From the NCBI GenBank assembly GCA_021778785.1, contig JAJYBX010000062.1, positions 1 to 8,402 on the forward strand: a stretch of 8,402 bases of DNA, read 5' to 3'. Of the stretch, positions 1 through 6,167 are shown piece by piece. Numbering within the stretch: the first letter of the stretch is position 1; each line of letters starts with the position of its first letter. The notes under the pieces were generated by a model. It worked only from the letters and a program-made list of their open reading frames with translations, had not been told where the DNA came from and ran no database searches. This stretch comes from Acidobacteriota bacterium. Lineage in GTDB: Bacteria > Acidobacteriota > Holophagae > Holophagales > Holophagaceae. The translations under genes and the position numbers were made by a program.

Positions 1-1
1 C

Positions 2-142
2 GCCTTCCCCACCCGGGCCCGGGCCCTCCAGGCCTGGAAGGAGGCGCCGGAAGAGCTGCGCCGGGCGTTCAAGGACGCCTTCCCCCTGCGGATCCAGCGG
101 CTGCCGGGGGTGCCGTCCACCGACCGCCCGGCCCGCCGCTGA
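2..142 (+). CDS. C-terminal fragment of an unidentified protein
   Basis: An open frame enters from the left edge and ends at a TGA at 140-142, giving 46 residues. The fragment is rich in Arg, Ala and Pro, with a short amphipathic stretch (KEAPEELRRAFKDAFPLRIQ) and a basic Pro/Arg tail. I recognise no domain, and too little is present to assign a function. It converges on the minus-strand gene that ends at 150, leaving only about 7 bases between the two stops. No clear terminator lies there, only the 8-base palindrome AGGCGCCT at 142-149. Support is the open frame, the strong G/C third positions and the snug fit against the next gene. Confidence 0.55.
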   Translation, partial: AFPTRARALQAWKEAPEELRRAFKDAFPLRIQRLPGVPSTDRPARR

Positions 143-149
143 GGCGCCT

Positions 150-467
150 TCAGCGCTTGATGCCATCCTTGCGGGGAGCCGCCTTCGGCGCGGTCTGGGC
201 GGGCTTCGCCTGCCGGGGATCGTCCGGCTTGGGCCCGATGGCCTGGGTGCCGGTCCTCCCCGCGGGCTTCACCTGCTTCGGATCGTCCGGCTTCGGCCCG
301 ATGGCCTGGGCCCCGGTTTTCCCGGCGGGCCGCGCCTGCCTCGGATCATCGGGCTTCGGACCGATGGTGTGGGGCCCGGACTGGGCCCCGGGATGGACGG
401 CCGGTTTGGCCTGGGCGGCGAGGGGAAGGACGAGCAGGGCTGCCAGGGGCAGCAGGGGGCTTCGCAT
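150..467 (-). CDS. small exported protein with three PKPDD repeats
   Basis: The product is 105 residues. A signal peptide covers residues 1-20: MRS, then a Leu/Ala/Pro-rich core, then AAQA with likely cleavage after Ala20. After that come three tandem 21-residue repeats (residues 30-50, 51-71 and 72-92), each containing IGPKPDDP(R/K)Q followed by a (R/K)PA element. The tail is short and basic (PRKDGIKR). The mature chain has no Cys, is rich in Pro, Lys, Gly and Asp, and is probably disordered or extended in the periplasm or at the surface. A strong GGAGG lies 4 bases before the ATG. It starts 30 bases after the lpxB stop on the same strand, so it probably shares that transcript. I know no named family for it. 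A role in envelope or metal interaction would be speculation. The reading frame is trusted because signal peptide, RBS and protein-level repeats agree; overlapping plus-strand frames have none of these. Confidence 0.72.
   Translation of the reverse strand: MRSPLLPLAALLVLPLAAQAKPAVHPGAQSGPHTIGPKPDDPRQARPAGKTGAQAIGPKPDDPKQVKPAGRTGTQAIGPKPDDPRQAKPAQTAPKAAPRKDGIKR
192..380 (-). repeat. three tandem 63-bp in-frame repeats
   Basis: Three head-to-tail 63-bp units at 318-380, 255-317 and 192-254 encode the 21-residue repeats of the small exported protein. The core GPKPDDP is identical in all three at the protein level, while the DNA differs at several third positions (for example TCGTCCGGCTT versus TCATCGGGCTT on the plus strand). 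This suggests an old duplication kept by selection on the protein, not a fresh slippage product. Confidence 0.85.
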
Positions 468-497
468 GGGACCTCCGGGGGACGGTTGGCGCCCAAC

Positions 498-1661
498 CTA
501 CCCCGAGGTCCTGGAATCCTGAAGGGATTTCTGGGGAATGCTGGCGAGCAGGTGTTCCGCTACGCGCCCCGCGGCGCCGGGTTCGCCCAGGTGGCCGCGG
601 ACCTCGGCCAGGCCCGCCCGGATGGCCGGGGCCTCGGCGGGATCCAGCAGCCGGGTCAGCTCCCGGGTCATCCGGTCCACGTTCACCTCTGCCTGGAGCA
701 GCTCCGGCGCCACTTCCCGCCGGGCCACCACGTTCGCCAGGCCGATGTGGGGCAGCTTCACCACCCGCTTCGCCATCTGATAGGTGAGGGGGTTCAGCTT
801 GTAGAGGATGGCGAAGGGCGTGCCCAGCAGGGCGGTCTCAAGGGTGGCCGTGCCCGAGGCCACCAGGGCCGCATCGGCGTGGGCCCGGGCGGCATAGGTC
901 AACCCCTCCAGGAGCATCACGGGGGCGGGCCCCAGGTGCGTGCGCACGAAGGCGGGATCGAGCGTGGAGGCCACGGGCAGCACCCACTGCACCGTCGGCC
1001 GCTCGTGGGCCCAGCGCCGGACCAGCTCGGCCATGGGCGGCAGGAGCGAGGCCACCTCCCCCTTCCGGCTGCCGGGCAGGAGGGCCACCACGGGCCAGGT
1101 CGGATCCAGCCCCGTCCGCGCGAAGAAGGCCGCGCGGTCGCATTCGGGCTTCACGACTTCCACCAGGGGATGGCCCACGAACCGCGCGTCCACCGGGTAG
1201 CCCTCGAACAGGGCCGGCTCGAAATCGAAGAGGCAGTAGAGGGTGTCCAGGGTGCGACCCAGGTCGGGGATGCGCCCCTTCTTCCAGGCCCACACCTGGG
1301 GGCACACGTACTGATGGAGACCGACCCCGGGCATCCGCTTCCGCAGGGCCTTCGCCAGGCGCAGGTTGAAGCCCGGGTAGTCGATGAGGAGGGCACCGGC
1401 GATGGCCTCCTCTTCCGCGGCGGCGAGGAGGCCCTTGAAGAGCCGGTTCAGGGCGGGGAGGTGCTTGATCACCTCCACGAAGCCCACCACGGCCAGGTCC
1501 TTCACGTCCGCCAGCTTGCGGTCGAGGAAGGGGCCCATGCGGGGTCCGCCCACGCCGATGATCCGGAGGTCCGGCCGCCGGGCCCTCAGCTCGCGCAACA
1601 ACTCGGCGCCGTGGAGATCCCCGGAATCCTCCCCGGCGACGACCAGGAGGGTGCCGCTCAT
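498..1661 (-). CDS. lpxB: lipid-A-disaccharide synthase
   Basis: The 387-residue product is the usual LpxB length. LpxB is a peripheral inner-membrane GT-B glycosyltransferase (family GT19). It joins UDP-2,3-diacylglucosamine to 2,3-diacylglucosamine-1-phosphate to make lipid A disaccharide. Visible motifs are AGEDSGDLHGAELL near the N-terminus (residues 9-22), IDYPGFNLRLAK (93-104), YVCPQVWAWKKGR (118-130; most relatives have YVSPxVWAW), FVGHPL (162-166), LLPGSRKGEV (194-203), the donor-site SGTATLE (269-275) and LPHIGLANVV followed by APELLQ (303-323). The start ATG overlaps the stop of the upstream 225-aa gene as ATGA (1658-1661), so translation is probably coupled. No other lpx gene is in the window. 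Identification is by motifs and length and is firm. Confidence 0.96.
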   Translation of the reverse strand: MSGTLLVVAGEDSGDLHGAELLRELRARRPDLRIIGVGGPRMGPFLDRKLADVKDLAVVGFVEVIKHLPALNRLFKGLLAAAEEEAIAGALLIDYPGFNLRLAKALRKRMPGVGLHQYVCPQVWAWKKGRIPDLGRTLDTLYCLFDFEPALFEGYPVDARFVGHPLVEVVKPECDRAAFFARTGLDPTWPVVALLPGSRKGEVASLLPPMAELVRRWAHERPTVQWVLPVASTLDPAFVRTHLGPAPVMLLEGLTYAARAHADAALVASGTATLETALLGTPFAILYKLNPLTYQMAKRVVKLPHIGLANVVARREVAPELLQAEVNVDRMTRELTRLLDPAEAPAIRAGLAEVRGHLGEPGAAGRVAEHLLASIPQKSLQDSRTSG

Positions 1662-2335
1662 GGGCGGTCCCAGTGCTTCCCCAGCACCACCTCCGGATCG
1701 GGCACCACCGGGCGGCCCAGGGCCGTGGCCGGCATCTCGGCGGGGAAGAGCACGGGGGGATGGGTCGCCTCCAGGGCCGCGGCCTCGCGGCGGTAGCGAT
1801 CGGGATCCGTGGCGGGCAGGGCCATGTCCCAGCGGTACCCCAGGCGCTGCAGCGGGCGCAGATCCGCGCCGGGCTCGCAGACCCCGGTCCAGAGCCGGTC
1901 CGCCAGGGCCTCCAGGTCCTCGCAGCCCGCGTGCCAGCAGAAACCCACGGCCTCGCAGCGGGCCTGGCGCAGGAGGTCGAGCACCTGACCCGTGGCGCCG
2001 GACTCCAACCGCAGAGCCAGCTTCACATCCCGACCGGACGTGGCCTCCAGGAGGGCCTCCAGGTCGCCCAGGAAGCGGAACCCCGCCTCGCGGTTCGCCG
2101 GACGGACCACGGGCACCACGAGGAAGTCCGGGCCCAGGTTCCGCCGCTGGAGCACAGAGAGGGCCTCGACCACCGGCGCCACCCCCGGCAGGTGGACCGT
2201 GTGGATGGGCAACCCGCGGAAGGCCTCCGCCTCCCAGCGGGGATCGGGTTCCCCCTCCCAGCGCAGGGCCACCGGGCCCAGGGCGCGCCAGGGACCTGGA
2301 TCGAGGCCGGAGGAGACGAGGGGGACGAACCGCAT
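1658..2335 (-). CDS. unrecognised 225-aa protein coupled to lpxB
   Basis: The product is 225 residues with no signal peptide or membrane segment. Strand/helix alternation is visible: VPLVSSG at the N-terminus, then IHTVHLPG (44-51), DFLVVPVVRP (70-79), DVKLALRLESG (103-113), EAVGFCWHAGCED (128-140) and PVLFPAEMP (194-202). The parallel strand pattern and a Cys-Trp-His-Ala-Gly segment following a strand suggest a TIM-barrel-like fold, perhaps a remote relative of the sugar-phosphate isomerase/epimerase group. That is inference: no decisive metal-ligand set is visible. It is the first gene of the minus-strand run and overlaps lpxB by 4 bases, so it is probably co-expressed with lipid A synthesis. 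The ATG at 2333-2335 has an AGGA about 7 bases upstream. Third-position GC and the clean overlap support it as real. Confidence 0.85.
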   Translation of the reverse strand: MRFVPLVSSGLDPGPWRALGPVALRWEGEPDPRWEAEAFRGLPIHTVHLPGVAPVVEALSVLQRRNLGPDFLVVPVVRPANREAGFRFLGDLEALLEATSGRDVKLALRLESGATGQVLDLLRQARCEAVGFCWHAGCEDLEALADRLWTGVCEPGADLRPLQRLGYRWDMALPATDPDRYRREAAALEATHPPVLFPAEMPATALGRPVVPDPEVVLGKHWDRP

Positions 2336-2405
2336 GGATTCATCCTAGCCGCCCCCCGGCGGCACCGGGTTCGCGGACGGCTTATCATGGGACACGGGAG
2401 GCACC
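2336..2405. promoter_or_regulatory. divergent intergenic promoter region
   Basis: These 70 bases separate the minus-strand lpxB run from the plus-strand DUF2203 gene, so promoters for both directions should lie here or overlap the gene starts. On the plus strand a TATCAT at 2383-2388 resembles a -10 element. It lies 17 bases before the ATG, with GGGAGG (2396-2401) as RBS. No convincing -35 hexamer is present at the usual distance. No clear element for the minus direction stands out. Confidence 0.4.
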
Positions 2406-2768
2406 ATGGGCCGCATTTTCACCCTCGAGGAAGCCCAGGCGCTCATGCCCCAGGTGAAGGCCATGACGGAGCCGGTGTACAGCCTGGCCTCCAGCCTGGC
2501 CGAGGAGCTGCGCCAGGCGGAGGACGAGAAGGACGAGGCCCGCACCGAGGCCCTGCGGGAACGCCTCCAGATCCTGGTCCAGAGCTGGCAGCACGCCATG
2601 CAGGACCTGGAGGCCGAGGTGAAGGGCCTCTGGCTGGTGGACTTCGATTCCGGCGACGGCTACTGGTGCTGGGCCTATCCCGAAGAGACCCTGGGCCACT
2701 GGCACAGCTACGAGGGCGGCTTCCGCACCCGGGTGCCGGCGGACCAGCGCCCCGGCGTCCAGGCCTAG
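2406..2768 (+). CDS. DUF2203 family protein
   Basis: The 120-residue soluble protein matches the DUF2203 pattern. The N-terminus GRIFTLEEAQALMPQV (2-17) corresponds to the FTLEEAN-LLP opening of the family. A long charged helix, likely coiled coil, follows (about 27-72), then EVKGLWLVDFDSGDGYWCW (71-89) and the hallmark GHWHSYEGGF (97-106), where relatives have a WH-x3-GF element. The biochemical role of the family is unknown to me. The ATG at 2406 is preceded by GGGAGG with a 4-base gap. The next gene begins one base after its stop, so the two are probably cotranscribed. Confidence 0.87.
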   Translation: MGRIFTLEEAQALMPQVKAMTEPVYSLASSLAEELRQAEDEKDEARTEALRERLQILVQSWQHAMQDLEAEVKGLWLVDFDSGDGYWCWAYPEETLGHWHSYEGGFRTRVPADQRPGVQA

Positions 2769-2769
2769 C

Positions 2770-3135
2770 GTGGGGGCACCGCCGAAGCGCGCCGGCCGGC
2801 GCATCGAGGCGCCTTCGGCGCCGCGGGATTTCCGCATGGCCGTGCTGGCGGTGGTGGTGCGCATTCCCCAGGGCCGCCTGGCCTCGTACGGGCAGGTGGC
2901 CCTGCTGGCGGGCTTCCCCCAGCGTCCCCGGCAGGTGGGCATGGTGCTCTCGGGCCTCCCGGAAGGCACGGACCTGCCCTGGCACCGCGTCGTGAACACC
3001 CGGGGCTACGTGCCCAGCCGGGGCCGCTGGTGGGGCGCCATGGAGCAGATCGGCCGCCTGCGCGAGGAGGGCATCGCCGTGGACGACCAGGGGAACCTGG
3101 ATCTCGAGGCCCACCGCTGGGACGGCGAGGGCTGA
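2770..3135 (+). CDS. alkyltransferase-like (ATL) DNA repair protein
   Basis: This 121-residue protein belongs to the O6-alkylguanine-DNA alkyltransferase DNA-binding fold (MGMT/Ogt C-terminal domain). The catalytic PCHRV is replaced by PWHRV (residues 70-74, Trp at 71), the signature of ATL proteins (Atl1/YbaZ type). These cannot accept an alkyl group. They bind and flip O6-alkylguanine and hand the lesion to nucleotide excision repair. Other expected residues are IPQGRLASYGQVA (32-44, with the Tyr of the family), RPRQVG (52-57) carrying the arginine finger in the recognition helix, and the C-terminal EEGIAVDDQGNLDL followed by RW. The GTG start at 2770 is preferred over the ATG at 2836 because the latter would remove the conserved Phe at residue 21 and part of the first helix. 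The RBS before the GTG is weak; translation probably relies on coupling to the DUF2203 stop one base upstream. Confidence 0.92.
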   Translation: MGAPPKRAGRRIEAPSAPRDFRMAVLAVVVRIPQGRLASYGQVALLAGFPQRPRQVGMVLSGLPEGTDLPWHRVVNTRGYVPSRGRWWGAMEQIGRLREEGIAVDDQGNLDLEAHRWDGEG

Positions 3136-3172
3136 CGCGGCTTCCGGGTTACACTGGAGGCGCGGAGGGGCC
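3136..3172 (+). promoter_or_regulatory. candidate purS promoter and RBS
   Basis: The 37-base gap before purS holds TACACT at 3150-3155, a -10-like hexamer, and GGAGG at 3164-3168, four bases before the ATG. The hexamer ends 17 bases before the ATG, the same distance as the TATCAT upstream of 2406. No good -35 is visible. purSQ may have its own start in addition to read-through from the ATL gene. I see no purine-riboswitch-like structure; the gap is too short for one. Confidence 0.35.
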
Positions 3173-3408
3173 ATGAAGGTGCGCGTGTCGGTGCAGTTGA
3201 AGCCGGGGATCCTGGATCCCCAGGGCAAGGCGGTGGAGCAGGGCCTCCACGGCTTCGGGTTCGCGGTGGACCATGTCCGCATCGGCCGGCTCATCGAGAT
3301 GGACGTCCCCGGCACCGATCCCGCCGAGGTGAAGGCCCAGGCCCAGGCCATGTGCGACAAGCTGCTGGTCAATCCCGTGATGGAGAAGGCCTCCATCGAG
3401 GTGCTCTG

Positions 3409-3409
<1 letters not shown>
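3173..3409 (+). CDS. purS: phosphoribosylformylglycinamidine synthase, PurS subunit
   Basis: This 78-residue protein has the size and sequence of PurS, the small subunit of FGAM synthase in organisms that split the enzyme into PurS, PurQ and PurL. The complex converts FGAR, glutamine and ATP to FGAM in the fourth step of purine synthesis. PurS dimers bridge PurQ and PurL and aid ammonia transfer. Hallmarks are VQLKPGILDPQGKAVEQGLH (7-26), GFAVDHVRIGRLIEM (29-43) and CDKLLVNPVMEKASIEVL at the C-terminus (61-78). GGAGG precedes the ATG by 4 bases. The stop overlaps the purQ start by one base (TGATG at 3407-3411), which fits coupled, near-equimolar translation. Confidence 0.95.
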
Positions 3410-4107
<698 letters not shown>

Positions 4108-4200
4108 TCGAGGGGTTTGTTAAATTTCCATGCCCGCTGGGAAGATTTCCTGTCATCCTTCCTGGGCACCCCGATGGGTATGTCTATTTCTTCCCCCACC
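4108..4200 (+). promoter_or_regulatory. AT-richer leader with 21-bp direct repeat before the AraC gene
   Basis: These 93 bases are clearly less GC-rich than their surroundings. ATTTCC occurs at 4124-4129 and again at 4145-4150, a direct repeat with a 21-bp period. This matches the spacing of tandem half-sites bound by AraC-family dimers such as AraC itself. An overlapping imperfect inverted repeat (TTCC at 4126-4129, GGAA at 4140-4143) lies in the same place. TGTCAT at 4151-4156 could be a -10. An autoregulatory site is inferred from spacing and position only. Confidence 0.4.
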
Positions 4201-5064
4201 ATGACCGAATCAGAAGCCAAGAATCTCCAGACCTTCACCAGCGGCCCGCTGAAGCTGGCCCTCCTCAAGCGGGATCCTGTCCCCGCGAAGCTGCTGCCTT
4301 CGCGTGACGCGTGGACCCTGCTGCAGCCCACGCATGCCGTGCGCGTCTGCACGGGCGAGGACCGCGAGGAGGGCGTCATCCGCTCCGGCGACCTGGCCCT
4401 GCTGCTGCCGGGCTTCGGCCACACGCTGAAGCGCCACCACCCCAGCACCCACTTCGGGTTCACGGCCCTGTTCCTGGAGGGGCCCTTCCCCGAGCCCCTG
4501 CTCTCCTCGCTGCAGAACCCGCCCCGCAAGTGGCAGGAGGCCAGCTTCGCCGTGCTGCGGAGCCTCAGCCTCAAGCAGCTCTTCAACATCTTCACGCAGG
4601 AGCTGAGCAATCCCGACGGCGTGCAGCTCATGACGCGGGAGCTCTTCCTCATCCTGCTTGGCGCCGAGCTGGCCCGCCTCACGGAGAAGGAGGACCGGGG
4701 CCGCTTCCCCTACCGCCTGAACCGCTCCACCCTGCAGCTGGTGCTGGACCACATGGAGGCCCAGATCGGCTCCAAGAACAGCGTGCCCGAGCTGGCCACC
4801 ATGGCCCGCTGCACGCCGGACCACTTCATCCGCCTGTTCCGCGAGGCCACCGGCACCACGCCCCACCAGTACCTCATCGAGCGGCGCCTGCAGCGCGCCG
4901 TGACCCTGCTGGCCAACGGCGAGCGCCCCAGCGACGTGGCCAAGATCCTCGGCTTCTACGACGCCAGCGCCTTCACGCGCGCCTTCAAGCGCCGGTTCAG
5001 CGTGCCCCCCAGCGAGTACGCCCAGGAAGCCTACGATCGGCAGTTCCCGCGGAAGAAGGACTGA
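4201..5064 (+). CDS. AraC-family transcriptional regulator
   Basis: The 287-residue regulator has a C-terminal AraC/XylS DNA-binding domain (about 180-275). The first helix-turn-helix is around VPELATMARCTPDHFIRLFR (195-214), followed by the linker TGTTPHQYLIERRLQRA. The second is around SDVAKILGFYDASAFTRAFK (244-263), ending with RFSVPPSEY. The N-terminal part (about 10-165) looks like a cupin-type sensor; RSGDLALLLPGFGHTLKRHH (61-80) fits such a beta-rich segment. Its ligand cannot be deduced. The frame is open back to a TTG at 4117, with ATGs at 4174 and 4180. The ATG at 4201 is preferred because the upstream codons (GGT, TCT, ATT, TCT) are unlike the gene and the region looks like a promoter; no start has a strong RBS. 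A lipoprotein gene follows 38 bases downstream and could share its transcript. Confidence 0.9.
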   Translation: MTESEAKNLQTFTSGPLKLALLKRDPVPAKLLPSRDAWTLLQPTHAVRVCTGEDREEGVIRSGDLALLLPGFGHTLKRHHPSTHFGFTALFLEGPFPEPLLSSLQNPPRKWQEASFAVLRSLSLKQLFNIFTQELSNPDGVQLMTRELFLILLGAELARLTEKEDRGRFPYRLNRSTLQLVLDHMEAQIGSKNSVPELATMARCTPDHFIRLFREATGTTPHQYLIERRLQRAVTLLANGERPSDVAKILGFYDASAFTRAFKRRFSVPPSEYAQEAYDRQFPRKKD

Positions 5065-5102
5065 ATCACGCCCAGGCGCATCGTCCCCATTCGAGGTCGG
5101 AC

Positions 5103-5723
5103 ATGACATCGAAGGCCCTGTTCCTGCTCATGCCTCTGCTCCTGGCCTGTGGACGCCCCTCCACGGCTGTCCTGCGCCAGCAGCCTGCTCCGGTTCTGGA
5201 TCTGGAAGTGTCCCTGCCGGAGGGTCCAGGGCAGGCCGAGCTCAAGCGTGTTTATCTCTCCGCCTTCCATGAGCGCTTCGGCCGCGGACTCACCGCGGAT
5301 GCCTCGCCGTCCGACCCGGACCGCATCCACCTGATCGTGATGGTCGGGAGCCGCTCCTCCCAATCCGAATCCGAAGCCAAGCGGGACCGCACCATGGACC
5401 AGCTGAGTTCGGTCGCGACGGGCTCGCCCTTCGGCCTCATCCACAGTGCGGTCGGGCCGAAATCCAACTACGAACAGCAGGTGGACCGCCTCGGCTACCG
5501 TCCCGGCGTCCTCACGGGGCAGGTGATGGTGCTACGGACCGGGAAGCCCAGCTTCCAGGAATACCTCCGGCTGGAGCCCCTGCCCATCATCAAGCGGATG
5601 CATCCCCTGGGCGAGGATGCCCGGAACCACGGGGGCATTGAAGCCGAGGAGGCGGACGCCGTGGCCCGGGAGACCCTTGCGCTGCTGAAGGAGAAGCTCG
5701 GCTGGGTGCCACCCAACGCCTGA
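5103..5723 (+). CDS. unrecognised lipoprotein
   Basis: The 206-residue product begins with a lipoprotein signal: MTSK, a hydrophobic stretch, then LLAC with the lipidated Cys at residue 16 followed by Gly. It should be anchored to a membrane, probably the outer one, since no Asp follows the Cys. The mature part has a possible strand VLDLEVSLPEG (31-41), a helix around 45-58, strand DRIHLIVMVGS (73-83), a Ser/charged stretch, strand GVLTGQVMVLRTGKPSFQEYLRLEPL (135-160) and a C-terminal helix (about 180-200). I recognise no family. GAGG at 5093-5096, six bases before the ATG, and the signal peptide fix the start; the frame is otherwise open far upstream as a shadow of the AraC gene. It lies 38 bases after that gene on the same strand. 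Confidence 0.85.
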   Translation: MTSKALFLLMPLLLACGRPSTAVLRQQPAPVLDLEVSLPEGPGQAELKRVYLSAFHERFGRGLTADASPSDPDRIHLIVMVGSRSSQSESEAKRDRTMDQLSSVATGSPFGLIHSAVGPKSNYEQQVDRLGYRPGVLTGQVMVLRTGKPSFQEYLRLEPLPIIKRMHPLGEDARNHGGIEAEEADAVARETLALLKEKLGWVPPNA

Positions 5724-5733
5724 CGGATACCTC

Positions 5734-5759
5734 ACAGGGGCGCCCTGGGGCACCCCTGT
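5734..5759. terminator. hairpin between convergent genes
   Basis: ACAGGGG (5734-5740) pairs with CCCCTGT (5753-5759). After one C/A mismatch, GCC (5742-5744) pairs with GGC (5749-5751) around a 4-base CTGG loop. It starts 11 bases after the lipoprotein stop and ends 21 bases before the stop of the minus-strand gene, so it could end transcription from both sides. No T-run follows on either strand, so it would be an atypical intrinsic terminator. Confidence 0.6.
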
Positions 5760-5780
5760 CCAGAGCCCCGTGGCGGACGA

Positions 5781-6137
5781 CTACTTGGCGACCTTCTCGG
5801 CCACGGCCTTGGCCTTCGTGGCCCCCTTCTCCGTGCCCTTCCGGGTCCTGCCCTTCGCCTTGTCGCTGCCGGCCTGGGCAGCGCCCTCGCCCTTGGCGGT
5901 GGCGGCCTTCACCTTGTCCCCGGCCACGGGCACGCCGCCGGCCTTGGCATCCACCTTGGCCTTGGCGTCCGCGGCCTTCTTGTCCGACTTGGCCTTGGCC
6001 TGGTCGGCCTTCTCGTCGGCCTTGGCCTTGCCCTTGTCCACCATCGCATCAGCCTTGCCCTTCAGATCCTCCTTGGTGGGGATCTGGGCGGAGAGGGCCG
6101 CGGACACGGTCAGCAGCAGCGGGAGCATGAGCTTCAT
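5781..6137 (-). CDS. exported Lys/Ala-rich low-complexity protein
   Basis: The product is 118 residues. Residues 1-17 (MKLMLPLLLTVSAALSA) form a signal peptide with likely cleavage before Gln18. The rest is a run of Lys, Ala, Asp, Glu and Gly in short KA(D/K)AKA-like units, for example ADEKADQAKAKSDKKAADAK (40-59). A Gly/Val/Pro break (AGGVPVAGDKV, 66-76) is followed by a more basic tail. The composition resembles LEA-like or histone-H1-like low-complexity proteins, but similarity of that kind is compositional and gives no function. AGGAGG with a 4-base gap precedes the ATG. It lies 30 bases after the zinc-site protein on the same strand and is probably cotranscribed. There is no Cys. A periplasmic stress or packing role is conceivable but unproven. 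Confidence 0.78.
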   Translation of the reverse strand: MKLMLPLLLTVSAALSAQIPTKEDLKGKADAMVDKGKAKADEKADQAKAKSDKKAADAKAKVDAKAGGVPVAGDKVKAATAKGEGAAQAGSDKAKGRTRKGTEKGATKAKAVAEKVAK

Positions 6138-6167
6138 GGGAACCTCCTGGTCTGGACTTCGGTGAGG

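Noticed and set aside
192..380. Possible CRISPR or regulatory repeat array
   Set aside because: The 63-bp period is a multiple of three, the units are contiguous with no unique spacers, and similarity is strongest at the protein level, so it is a coding repeat.
369..1796. A 475-codon plus-strand open frame opposite lpxB
   Set aside because: It is the antisense shadow of lpxB: Gly/His/Gln/Arg-rich translation without domains, caused by high GC suppressing stop codons. lpxB motifs on the other strand are decisive.
1384..2457. A 357-codon plus-strand open frame over the lpxB/225-aa gene junction
   Set aside because: The translation is a Pro/Arg/Gly-rich low-complexity string typical of a shifted frame in GC-rich DNA, and it spans the boundary of two better-supported genes.
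3352..3408. purQ extended upstream inside purS
   Set aside because: The 19 extra codons are the purS sequence read in another frame. The standard PurQ N-terminus begins at the ATG at 3409.
4117..4200. N-terminal extension of the AraC protein to a TTG at 4117 or the ATGs at 4174/4180
   Set aside because: Codon choice is unlike the gene, the DNA is AT-richer and contains promoter-like repeats. The ATGs at 4174/4180 remain possible, since no start has a good RBS.
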